Shown here one piece after another: positions 25,985 to 38,300 of a DNA stretch of 64,000 nt (position 1 is its first letter; every line of letters begins with the position of its first letter). The notes beneath the pieces were generated by a model. The model was given only the letters and a program-made list of their open reading frames with translations. It was not told the origin of the DNA and did not search any database. Location: positions 72,334,413-72,398,412 of the forward strand of contig NC_054539.1 of assembly GCF_017654505.1 (NCBI RefSeq), read 5' to 3'. Origin of the DNA: Polyodon spathula (Eukaryota; Chordata; Actinopteri; Acipenseriformes; Polyodontidae). A program made the translations under genes and the position numbers.

Positions 25985-26611
25985 TTAACCTTTTGCAGTC
26001 CTATGTCGGACCAGGTCCGACATTACAATTTTCCCTTTTCAGTCCGATGTTGGACCCTGTCCGACATATCAAAAGATGTAAAGCACGCGTCTCTAGTATT
26101 TTTTTCTTTGGAAAAGCCGAGAAAACCTTTCAATGGTCGAGGGAGACTGATAGGAGCAGAAAACGCCGAAAAAAAGGGTGTATCTGAGCAATACAGGAAG
26201 CCCCTGCACCACAGAGATAACACGGACACAAGCAAAGGAGATAGCTGCTTCCGCATCCAGCGCTCAAAGAATATCACAGACATTTGTAGTGCTTTTTGAG
26301 ATGTTATGGTAATAAAATAATGACTTGGATCACATTATTGAGAAGTTTGGTGATAAAAAGAGTGATCAGGAGAGGATTTGTCAGTATGCAGGTCTATAAA
26401 GAGGTATGTGAAAAATGTAGCGATCACGGGTTGGGGCTTGGCTGGAGATGCAGTACTGATGTCCTTTAGCCATGCACTTCCTTTTAAACCTGTTTTACTC
26501 TGAAAAAAAAAAAAAAATTAAACAGCGCTTGTAAAATAAACACCGTGTGTGAAAATAAACTGGACCTGACGTGCCTGACAAGCACTGAATAAATTGAATT
26601 GAAATGGTTAA
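25985..26611. mobile_element. PiggyBac-type MITE flanked by TTAA
   Basis: TTAA at 25985-25988 and 26608-26611 bracket a 619-bp body starting CCTTTTGCAGTCC and ending GAAATGG. TTAA duplication with ends beginning CC is the PiggyBac signature. Close to the left end is the near-perfect hairpin ATGTCGGACC-A-GGTCCGACAT, repeated imperfectly about 45 bases on (GTTGGACCCTGTCCGAC). No transposase is encoded; the open frames of 80-98 codons inside are incidental. Confidence 0.75.
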
Positions 26612-28919
26612 AGAATAGCAGAGTGCCCTTATTCACACTCAATGATCATGAGACAAGGATATGTGTTATTAGGGCATGAGGCATGCTTTACAATATAAGG
26701 ATTTGAAACGTTTTACTAGCTGAAATACTGTTGTTTTTCAAAATGTAACTGAAGGCATCACGGAAGACAGTGTTAGGATTTCATTATGTATATTATAAAG
26801 ACAATGTAAAAATCATTGTAGGGAAACAAATCTAACTCTTAATCATAAAATCTGTTTTTTTTTTTTTTTTTTTTTTATTTGACCAAACTATATTAATTAA
26901 ATCTGTACTTTAATAATGTTTTAGCTAAATTCTGTGAACATTATGCAAATGTTTTATTTTGGAGAACTATGTTTGTAACTGCCTTTGAACTTCAGTGCTG
27001 TCAATAAGTTGAAATGCAGTGGTTTCTTTGTTAATATCAGACTGTGAACCCGTAGCAAAAAACGTCTTTGATACCTTGAAAAATGAACAGAAGAATTATT
27101 TTGGGCCAAACTAGAAAAACACAGTCAAATTTCAGTTCCAATGTTATAAGTCCGGATTTATTTATTAAACTTGAATTGACCTTTTCATTGTAACCATTTG
27201 ATGCTGCCACAACTTATCTGTGTGTCTATTGACTGATATTTTGGTTTTGGTTTGTTTATCGTGCGCTTGCAGATTAACATAATTTATTAATGTTATTTTG
27301 TGAAAACAATAAAATATTAATTAAAAAAAAAAAAAAAAAAAAAAGATTTTTGGCTGTCTACAAAAATCCTAAAATATTAGAAAAAATAAGTGCAGAAAAG
27401 GAAATACACGAACAAAAGTAACATATACTCCATATATAGTACAACAGTATAATTAACATTATAACTGTACCTTTATTCTTCCATTTTTACAGTCGAGAAT
27501 ACAATTTATTATCAACTTGTACCAATGAGGGTGCAAAACTGAACACTAAACACTCCTCAAAGTCAGGTTTAGTTTGAACCACATTATTCACAATTGTACA
27601 GAGTTAACAGAGGACAATCAGTCACTTCATTATTTGTTTTATTTTCTCCTTGGCTATAGCATTTATTGGTACATTTGTAATCCTGAAAATTCAGTAGGCT
27701 TGAATGCACACAACAATAATCAATTTCTACACAGTATGGTGAGATATTATAATTAAACGATTGGTTATTATGATTCCTCCAGGATAATCTTTTTTACAGC
27801 ACTGTATTATATCACCTTTTAGTTCAGAGTTATGGAGTAGGCCAGGACGTGCTGCTGTGTATGACAGTGCCGTGACGACACAATGAGTATTATAGGGAGT
27901 AATATATAAAAAGTCATTGTTGTTAAAACCTTTATTCCATGAGACCACCCCAGCTTCAGTACTTCGTCGGTACCAGTGTGTTATCACATTGATTTCACTG
28001 TACATTGTTTGTTCCAGATGCGTTGTGTTGCTGATGTGGCCTGCTAATGGTTCTCTTAAGATTTCTTCAGGTTATCCCAATGGTATTTTTCAGGGTCTTT
28101 GTCTTTTTTTAGTTTTCATGTCCCTGAATTAAATCTCAAGAGAAACATTGTATTTGTTTAATATATTCAAGAGAAACATTGTATTTGTTTAGTATATTCA
28201 ATTCCTGGTGTTAACTGAAATAATACAATTCCCAGATGCAATTACAGTATGGTAGAGCAATTGTGCAGCCTGGAGTGTATTTTGAATGCTTTCTTACAGT
28301 AAGTCATTCTGTGTATCGTTAAGTTTAGAGGAAAATGCAGACAGCAATATTTTCCATAGGGTTTACTGTTAGCGAGTTTAGCGAAAGAGCTCACTTTGAA
28401 GTTGCAGGCTCTTGGTTATTCTATGTTTAACCCCTTTATATCTGCAGCCTGTTACTCAAAGTGATTTGCACTGTACAGTACATATAGGTCTATGATGTGC
28501 AATTCTGAACAGGAAGCATGTGTTATAAAAAACATTTGACTCATTCACTAGGTGAGAAAGCTAGACTACATGTAAGCAAGGCCTACTTTCATGACTTGGA
28601 ACTTCTGGTAGCACTGAATTATTAATTTGGGAATTTCTGTTCTACCCAAACTGTTCTGACAGCCACTCACCCTAAACAACGGGTCAACTCCCTTATATTC
28701 CCCAAGCAGGTCTGGCACAGACAATCAATGGTAATCTTCCAATTATGACCAATTGCATATTTTCACAGACCTATCCTGTACCTATGTATCTTCACTATAT
28801 CCCCCTTTTTGGAGAATATCATTCCTAGTGGTAGATAATTTTTAATTCACTACACATAATGTAAATATTTTAATAAAAAAAAGTATTAAAAATGGTTAAC
28901 CAAACTATTTTTCTTTATA
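26612..28919. other. Gene-free stretch downstream of the TGFBRAP1-like gene
   Basis: Contains T and A runs and a 32-bp perfect-to-one-mismatch tandem duplication at 28135-28198 (unit starts TCAAGAGAAACATTG). No gene seen; a 92-codon minus frame at 28005-27727 has no recognisable features. Confidence 0.5.
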
Positions 28920-28933
28920 TTTATTTATTTATT
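28920..28933 (-). terminator. Polyadenylation signals of the TGFBRAP1-like gene
   Basis: Overlapping AATAAA copies on the minus strand (AATAAATAAATAAA), about 100 bases after the stop codon. Confidence 0.5.
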
Positions 28934-29031
28934 TACATAAGTTGACATTATAATGTGACATTGAATTCTATTAAGAAAAGACCTTGCCACAGTACAGAAA
29001 TCTATTGCAGATGCAACTTCATTTAGAACAC

Positions 29032-29187
29032 TTACTTCGGGTCGCTGTGTGTTTCTCTGCGTGCACAGTGTGTGTGCGTTAATATTCCACTCAGGCTCCA
29101 AAGAAATGTAGGTTCTGTGAAAGATTTGTGACACACTTGACAGGTCCTTTCTTTTGCTACTTTTACGATTCCTTCTGTAGCTTTAGC
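29032..29187 (-). CDS. TGFBRAP1-like coding exon 11 (last)
   Basis: Acceptor CTTTTCAG. Encodes CQVCHKSFTEPTF and GILTHTHC, the paired Cys/His C-terminal motif, ending in SDPK and TAA at 29032-29034. Confidence 0.92.
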   Translation of the reverse strand, partial: AKATEGIVKVAKERTCQVCHKSFTEPTFLWSLSGILTHTHCARRETHSDPK

Positions 29188-32100
29188 CTGAAAAGGCAGT
29201 AGAATGTAAATGTCAGCAATGTTGTCAGTGAAAGCAATTTATAGTCTAATTTAATGCTTATTCTTTGTTCAGTTTAAACAGATTTTACAGGAATCATTAT
29301 CTTGTGACCTTAATTCCTGGATTGCAGACCAATAGTTAGGACATCTCAAAAGCTCACAAAGAATTACCATTATGCATTTTTCATTTACAACAAGGGCAAT
29401 GTGAAAGGAATGATTTCTGACAAAAATATTATAAATCAAATGTTTTTGAAAGTTGCAAATGCATTTTTACTTACCACATACTACTTGGGAAAATTGCAAA
29501 GGAAAAAAAGGTAAAATAATTAGCTGAACTATTTACACACAGAACTAACTTTACACCATCAAATTAGCTGTTACACATACTCAAATACTTAGCAAATATT
29601 CCATTGCTCAGTAACCATTTACTCAAACCATTAACTGACTCTATGTAATCAGGCAGTGAGTAGAGGATAGTATAAATTTACTCAGCTTGAGAAGTACCCA
29701 ACGTAACTGTACATGCAATCACATTGCAATTAATTACACTAAACTGCCCACAACTTACCAGGAACATGCTGAGCATAACTGCTTGAAAACAGTTCCAGTC
29801 AAAATAATCATGATGCAATACCATTCTCATGCCAAACCTCACTTTCAAATAGAATTCTCTAGTAGAGATCTCTAATATACTGGCACCGATTCTGTCCCCA
29901 CTCCACACCACAACAATAACTCCTCTGGGCTTAACTGTCAGTGATGCACTCCTGTAGCAACTGTTCATATACCAGGGTACTGTCCACTGGGAGAATTACC
30001 TTAGCATTCAGTGGAAAGTCTGGAGACCTGCTTCACATCCTACACTGCAGGGTATCAGACAGGTATTCGGTCTGCCGCAATGATAGTACTTATTTAAAAT
30101 ACTGCGTCTACTGCAGAGTTTAGTTAGGATGAAGGGTAGGAGTGATGACATCAACGATGGGGGCTTCCACAGAAGCAGATTTGTCTTTAGTTCACTTCTT
30201 CTGGAATACAGTCAGCACTCTGATATCATTACCCAGATACACGTCAGTCACATTTTACCACCTTGTATATGAATAAAATTAATCCCCATATGCAGTTACA
30301 CAGCTCATCCTCCAGTTTCACCTGACGAAAATGCTGCCAAACAAAGCAAACTAGACAAGCTACCATACTGTAACGGTTAATTGTTAAACAGTTTTAGATA
30401 CTGTGATGTATTTTATTTTTTATCTGTGATCTTTTCTTGCTTTTGTGCATTTTCATTTGCAAGTGAACTGTGACTTTAGGGTCTTATCGAGCGCTATGTT
30501 CTGCAGTTTTGAATACTGACTTTCATTCTGGAAACAGTTTTTTTTTTTTTTTTTTTTTTAATCTTTTGGTTTTGCTTTTACGTTTTTACGCAGTTCCGTG
30601 CATGGATACCATTTAGATTTCATTTTGCTGTTAGGTCGTTAATGGGAAATTTTACATACTGCTACAATATGTATGGATTTAAAAGTTTGTTCTATATTAC
30701 CGTCCATGTGTCATCTCTTTAGTTTTGGCAAGTGATATTTTCAGAGTCATATCGTTATGAATTAAAATATTACTTCTGTTGAAAACATAGTACTGTACAA
30801 ACAAAACCAACAGTACATCTACGTGGAAGCCTACTTATTTTAAAACACAGTCCTTTCAGCTATGTATTTTTGAAATTGTGTCTTTTGGTGTTCCCTGAAA
30901 AATGGACAAGGGTTGGAACGGACCAAAATGAAATAATCAGTTATGTGTCACATGCACTTAACCCTCACTGAAGTCAAAATTGTATAGGGTTGGATATGTG
31001 AGTGCTGACTGTACAGTGCACAGCCATGCCAGTCCTTATATAGAGCCACCCTATGCACACCCCATAAGTGGTAGACTCATATTCACACTATGTGGTCTCG
31101 GCTACATAACCCCTAAAGAGAACAGTTATCCAGCCATAGTGATTGCATTTTACAAACAATCAGTTATAAGTTCTGGTTACACTGTTTAAACTCACCCTTG
31201 AATACCTGTACCTAAGGTGTTCGGCTTGAGCCAAACTCTTCTCCATGCTCTCCATTCTCCGGTAGTGTATACTGATTCTCATAGACTCAACCAGAAACCT
31301 GGATAGCAGCTGTAGTGACCAGGAATCAGGAAGTATTTGTAGGACACTGACGATGTCAAAGACAGCCACGTTATTGTTCAGCAGGTCCACTGCTGCAGTC
31401 ACTAGTTCATTTGTGTTGCAGGTGGTTGAATCCAGATAGATCTTTAGCAAAGTACAGAACAGCATGCTTCTAAAGGCCTTGTCCTTGCCTTGAGAATTTC
31501 TCTGACAGTACCTCTCTGCTGCTTGAAAATCCTGCTCTTTGTGAACCAAGTTCCACAGAGCTTTGTCATGCTTTCCTTGTTTGCTGTACAGAATTGCTTT
31601 TTCTGTGTGCAATTCTGTATCCAGTACTTTGTCTAAAAGTGAAAAACAGAAAGGGCTTCATTCCAACCATCAATAACGTATTCAATCAATTAAATAAATA
31701 TGAATGCACATTATCTTGCTTTATATATGAATTTACATTTCCAAATGTTTTTTTTTTTTTTCCTATTTGATTATGCTTTAATTAAATTAGGACTTGGTGT
31801 GCAAATGTAACAGGCATCGCTGGCTAGGAGCAAAAATATATAGAAAGATACAATGACAATCAAAATGCAATTGCCTAGCAGCCATCCTGAACTCATTGCA
31901 CCAACCTTGTATAACGGAAACATTGTAAAAGGAAGACTCATGAAGCAGGTCCTGCAATTTAGTCCTTGTTCCAAAGAAAGTTATTTTGTCCCTGTCATTC
32001 TTTTCCAGTAACTTCAGTACATGCTCAAGGTATGACATTGCTAAGAGAGTATGGTATCTCTCCTCCTAAATGACGAAAAAATGACGGGGGTAATCAAGTT

Positions 32101-35100
32101 GTATGCTTGGTTTACCTGATGCTAACAAGGGTGTTCCCATACAGTGCTATCAGTGGATATTATGTGAAAAAGTGACAGGATGGTTTGTACTAAACCTTGT
32201 TCAAAGCTCTTCTAACCGTCAATTTGAATTTATACTTTTTATAAATGCATTATGTACTTCTTATGTACTTGATAAATATACTACAATCAAAACGTTATTT
32301 CAAAGAGATTTTATGTAATGGAAAAGAAACGTAAAAGTGGAGGAGATACGGTATGACTGTGTCGGGATAGTTGCCACAGAGACTTGGCATCCCTGTGTTG
32401 CTGCTATTGATTTGATGATATGTAAACACAACAGCTACTCTTAGGCACATATTGATATGCAATTAAAACATATTGATATGCAATTAAAAACATTAAGGTT
32501 CACCTCACACTAAGAACAGTGGGGGAAAAAAAATGCAATAGAAATGATCTCAGGACTGTGACATTTCAAACCATTTCAAACAAATTATCTTGTGATCTTG
32601 ACATAATACATTTTTATAATTTTTTTCTCTAGTGTCCACTGTACAGGAGAAACACTGGGTAAAACAAACAGCTCTTCTCATGAGTCAGTTTTAAAATCCA
32701 TGGGTTCAGTGATCAGCAAAAAATCAACAGAATAGAGACATTATTTTGTGAACTAGGCTCTAAGAATACTACTATTCCACACAGGAAAGATTCTTACCTT
32801 TGAATTACGGGCAGTAACCAAATACTCAAGGTATAGCATTAAGGCCAGCTGGTATTGCTTTAAAAAACCAATGACTTCTTCATAACTGAAGGTTTCCTGT
32901 TCTCTCTGAGGACGCTTTGTGAAGATCTGTACTCCAACCTTTACAGAGAATGGAAAATAACTTTGGAAACAGTTGTTTCATTTTGTTCCCATAACCACGA
33001 CCCCTTTGCACTCAGCATCCTTATAGTTATGTAACTAAAAGTAACAAAAACTAAACGTTTTGGTCTTTTAAAGGATCTCATTCAATATAAACTAAACACT
33101 TACAAAAAGTAAACCTCAGCTTGGGCACAGATTCCTGTGTTTGATTCAGTTTTGCTGGTTTAGTTGGACAGCGTGGAAATGCACGCAATTTAATCAGCAG
33201 CAACAATAGTTCTGGTATTAGTTCATACTGAGTTGCTAAGACAGTCATAAGTTTATCATAGAACCAGTAGAAAATCCCAAAGCTCTTCTTTTCTCTCTGT
33301 TGGCACAACATACCAATTGTGGAGAAAATCTTGAGATTCAGAAGCCCCTATTGCTTGTACATTATGATGGTGGATTAAATCCATTCCCAGAATCACTTTA
33401 TTTACATTACACTAACCCCTGGTTTCACAGGCCCAGATTAGCACTAGTCATGAACCCTCTTAAGTAACATTATGTAGTCCAAGATTAATTTTGCTAATCA
33501 GGGTCTGTGAAGCTGAAGTGCCTGCAGACTGCAATGAGACAGTAATCACACACTAAGGCTTGTTTAGTTACACACAACATCCTTGTTTGCCAATTATTTT
33601 CATTGTTTTCTCCCCAATTTAGTAACGTCCAATTATTTTGGTAGGCTCAGCCCTCCGCTACCACCCCTGCGCTGACTCGGGAGGGGTAAAGACGAACACA
33701 GATGAACTGTCCTCTAAAGCATGTGCCGCCAGCCGCCCGCTTCTTTACACACTGCAGACTCACCATGCAGCCACCCAAAGCTACAGTGTTGGAGGACAAC
33801 CCTGGGCAGCTTACAGGCAAGCCTGCAGGTGCCCGGCCAGACCACAGGGGTCGTTGGTGCGTAGTGAGCTGAGGACACCCTAGCCAACCTAGCACTCCCT
33901 CCCCCCGGGTGGCGTTCGGCTAATTGAGCACTGCGTCCTGGGAGTTCCCGTCCTCGGTTGACAAAGGAATAGCCCTGACTCGAACCGACAACGTCCAGAC
34001 TATCAGGCGCATCCTGCACTCCACGAGGCGCACCTTTACTGGAAGCACCACTCAGGAGCCCCTCACAGCATCCTTGTTAAATACAAACATATCAAACAAT
34101 GGCAGTTTATTTCACTTTATCCATACTGCATGCATGTGACTGTATTTACAATGGCATTTTCTCTTTTAGTGATGTTAGCAAACTAAAAAAAAGAAAAAAC
34201 TTTTAAAACCTATTACAGCAAAAAGCTGAAAATAAAATAATCCCATATGATATAATGACAAAACAAGTTGCCAGCCACAGTAATGCAAATATAGTTTTTA
34301 TAAATGTATCTATCTTTTCATGCATCATGAGCCATACCCTACATCTTCAACAACATCATATCATAGTGATAAGTTTAGGTCTCCAATATTCTGTAAACAT
34401 TTAAAAAAAATAAAAAATACTATCCCAAAACTAGTCAAAAGCTAATGGATATATATTTGGTGCAGGAAAAACAGAACTTTAGAATACATACATAATAATA
34501 TTCAAATGTACTTTAAATTAATAAATACTCCACAAATGAAAAGAAAAATGAAATCCAAATTAAAAAAAAAAAAACAGTACTATAACAGCTTCCAAGTGAC
34601 TAAGAGATTAAAACAGAAGACAGCGGGTATGAGGTGACAATATACTACATATATGAGCAGTAATCTACAATTCAAACAGCCCTAAAATGATCACTTCGTT
34701 TTCAGAAATAGGTTTATCGAAAGTTCAATGAGGTTTGTCTCTACTGAACCAAAGGAATGTGTTCAGGGAATACTGTGCTGTGATCAGTTTGTACCGATGT
34801 TGTTAAATCTCCAGAACGTGTCCACTAGAGGGCACCAGCTACATGCTGAAGAGGAGTGGATTTTATTATTGAATAGGTTGTAGAACATGCTGGCATTTGA
34901 AACGTTTTATTTTTCGTTTCATTTGACATTTCCGTACAGGATTGACAGATATGCAGCATCTTATTTTCAGGGATTCTATTACAGTAGATGGTGTGGGAAT
35001 TTTAGCAATAATAATGGCCTGTCTAGTTTAGATTTTGTTTTGTATCAGGCATATTTCTAAAGAACTTACCTCCTGGTTCTTCTGCAAAGCCCAATCAGCA

Positions 35101-35278
35101 TATTTCCAGACAAGCTCTCTTTTCTGTTGAAAGCTAAGGAACTCCACTATATGCCTGTGGATATCTTTCTCTGTAGATTCATGAAGATAACCATCAGCAA
35201 TTTGAATCCATGTCTGCAATAACATAAAAACCAAGGCCATTATACAGTCTAATTGTATAGTCATACAGGAATTACTTG

Positions 35279-35368
<90 letters not shown>

Positions 35369-38300
35369 CTTGTCAAGGGACCCTGTCTAGTCAACAGTCT
35401 GACGCCTTGGACATCAAAATTGGAGTGAAATACATGTACATTGCAGACTGCGGACCGTAGTTAAAACCTCACTTTAAATACATGTTATAGCCAGTGTACA
35501 ACATGCAAAAGTCAAAATGGAAACAGTGTACAACATGCAAAAGTCAAAATGGAAACACCAAACATTAACAGCTACTGTACAACGAAAAGTCTGGTTAGGT
35601 TATTTATTCATCTATTCATCATATTTTATTGTAATTCAAAGCGTATTATATACTTTTCCTGTAAAACACCCACTCTGGAAATACTGGAAACTATGCCATG
35701 TTCGTCCTCAACTTTGCATGAGAAGATAACTGACAGGCAGGTACAGAGGATGTCTGGACAAAATGTTTGGATGGCTGATATTGTGGGGGGAAATCTAGAG
35801 AGACTGATAGCTGTATTTGCTGTCCAGTTGGTAAGCTGTGTTTCAGCTGAGGGAATTCATTGTCAGCTGTTCTAATTCTATCTCATTATTTGATGTAGCA
35901 AAATAATACTTTTTTTTTTCATAGATGGCTACCTACATACAAAAATGCATCCGATTTTCAGGCACTGTTCATTACCTGAATAGCATTGTAATCCTGGTCT
36001 TGGCTGTGATAAAGGAAGCCCAAAGCAAAGTATCTGGAAAATAAGACATGGTTTATATAAGTATCCCTCAATCACAGTAAGAGATAACATGGTCATTCAA
36101 ATCTTTTTTTTGTATAGCTGTCTATGGTGTCTGCAACCGTTGTGAGTGGGTGTGGGTTCTGGGGTGCTGCAATGCAGTTATTATAATGGTTTTGTAAATC
36201 CCACTTTCTTTTATCTTGCTTTGAGCTTGCCAGAACAACAAAGTGACTTTCATTCCAACAAAGTGACAGTGTAGCCTTTCCTATCTGCCAGTCCAGCCTA
36301 CTCTTTTCCTATAGAAAGGCAGAGCTGGGGGACTGGCAGAGCTGAAATATTGTGATAGAGTGAGGAAAGCTGTTCACTTAGTTTCAGATACATTTTGAGT
36401 GTTTTGATTGAGTGTTTGAAGTTATGAAGTGTTTAAAGATGTTGTATCTTGCTGAGTAACTTTCTTTTCTTTTATTTATTTTTTTTTAACCAGGACTAGA
36501 TTTGCTCACTATCACGAATACCCGATGACAGTTCATAAAGAAACGTTTCACAGTACTCCACGAACCTCTATTTACACACGTATGGTAACATCTAAACTAC
36601 AATAAAGAAATCCTACTTTAAATTGTTTTACGCATACATGTTATTATTCTGACACCCAAATGCCATTTCCTAACAAATTTTGGCGCAAATTAGATTAGTC
36701 CCAAAACCAAAGAATGGACACAGATTACACAGATACAAAAGATTTGCAATGTTAGCCAGATTAATGCTTCCAATTTGTGCATTCTTTTGTTTGAGCCTGC
36801 TATTTAATTATTAATTTTTTTAAGTGGAGCATTGCTAGTCAGTTCTTTGAAGGCTTACAGCTTGTTTAATACATAACATATTGTTACCTCTTGTGTTTCT
36901 CTAGACAGTGAACACACTCATTCAGCTGGCATGCATTGTTAGTGGACAGCAAGTGGATTAATTCTTCGCCTCCACTCTCTGCGTACAGCTTCAGCAGAGC
37001 ATTGTCAACCTGTTCCTTGTAGAGCTGCGCCTGCTCAGTCAGACGGATTGCACTCAAGAAATCCACAAGAAATTGTTTGTATCGCTGAAGCCTTTCAGGA
37101 TCTCCCTTTTTCATCTGATTGAGATCCTTAATGTTGCACACTGAGGGACGAGGCTGTTTAAAGGTTGTACTGAGAGGCGGGGAATCAGGATACAAGGCAA
37201 TGACTTCTCTGGGGTCAAGATGGCCTTTGCTGTAAAATACAATCACAAGCGTGTAATGCTATTTAATATTCCTGTAAAGTGCTTAAGAAAACAATATAGA
37301 CATAGATACTGAAGTGTTTGTTTATCCACAGAAGAGGCAGCATACTAGCAGGAACAGCACTGTGCAAGCTCCAGCATTGGGCAGATGTAATCTATCCAGG
37401 TAGCAGTAATCTAAAAAGGACTGACAGAGGATTACAGTGCAATTTCCATGGAGTCATTATTCCTGTAGGATGCCGATACAATACACAAGCTCAGCTTTGC
37501 AAAGCTGGTCTAAAGCGTTTTTATAGCCTCAGGAGGAATAGTGTCCTAGAGGTCTGATTTACACTTTTGTAAAAATAAAAGCTTACCTGGTGATGGAGAT
37601 ACAAAAAGTCTTTAAATGATTTGAAAACCTCACCTACAGCATCCTTGTACTGTGCAGCCAACACAAGTTCTACGATAATGGAATGATTGTACTGCATGTA
37701 CTGTATATGAGAACGTACAGTCCTATTTAGGTTTAAAAACACAATAACTTAATAAGCAATAATTAAATGGAAGAATGGCAGTGTAATGTGTGCTTTTCTG
37801 TCATAATTAAAGGTATCAATGCTATTTTAACTCCTTCATCACTTCCAAAGGGAAGGCTGACCCGTTTGACTTGGGACTGAGCCAATTTGGATGTTTCAAA
37901 CAGACAGTAAAACGCTTTTTTTTTTTTTAAATAATTTTCAAATCATTCTTACATGAAAAGTTCCTTGGCTTCAGAAAAGCATTCCTGGAAGAACTTTATA
38001 AATCCGGCTTGTTGAAGAACATACTGATACACTGCCTGCAAAATGAATATATACAGTATATGTATGTTATATTTAGACAAAAGTTATGAATGTGTTATAG
38101 AAATCATCAAATGAATACTGGTACATCAGGGATAACACAACTGACCACTCAGTGGAGATTGTAAAAAAATGCTTATTGAGGACTAATATTTTCTAAATAC
38201 CAACTTTTAACATTTTACAATTTCCATGAAGCACAAGCCGATATAGCAAAAGGTACACTGAGCATTTAGCCCCCGCTACACAGTACTGAACATGCCCAAA

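Noticed and set aside
27727..28005. 92-codon minus frame
   Set aside because: No recognisable domain or splice context; lies downstream of the TGFBRAP1-like polyA signal.
33078..33311. Minus frame with ELIPELLLLLIKLRAFPRC between exons 7 and 8
   Set aside because: Not part of the family protein, and exons 7 and 8 join correctly without it. It may be an old transposon scrap; not supported.
33638..34019. Several 70-100 codon frames on both strands
   Set aside because: All lie inside the SINE body, which is GC-rich and tRNA-derived.
37521..37742. Possible extra exon of the TGFBRAP1-like gene (frame ending FKDFLYLHHQ before a GTAAGC)
   Set aside because: No counterpart in TGFBRAP1, and exons 4 and 5 join in phase without it. 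An alternative exon cannot be excluded, but nothing supports one.
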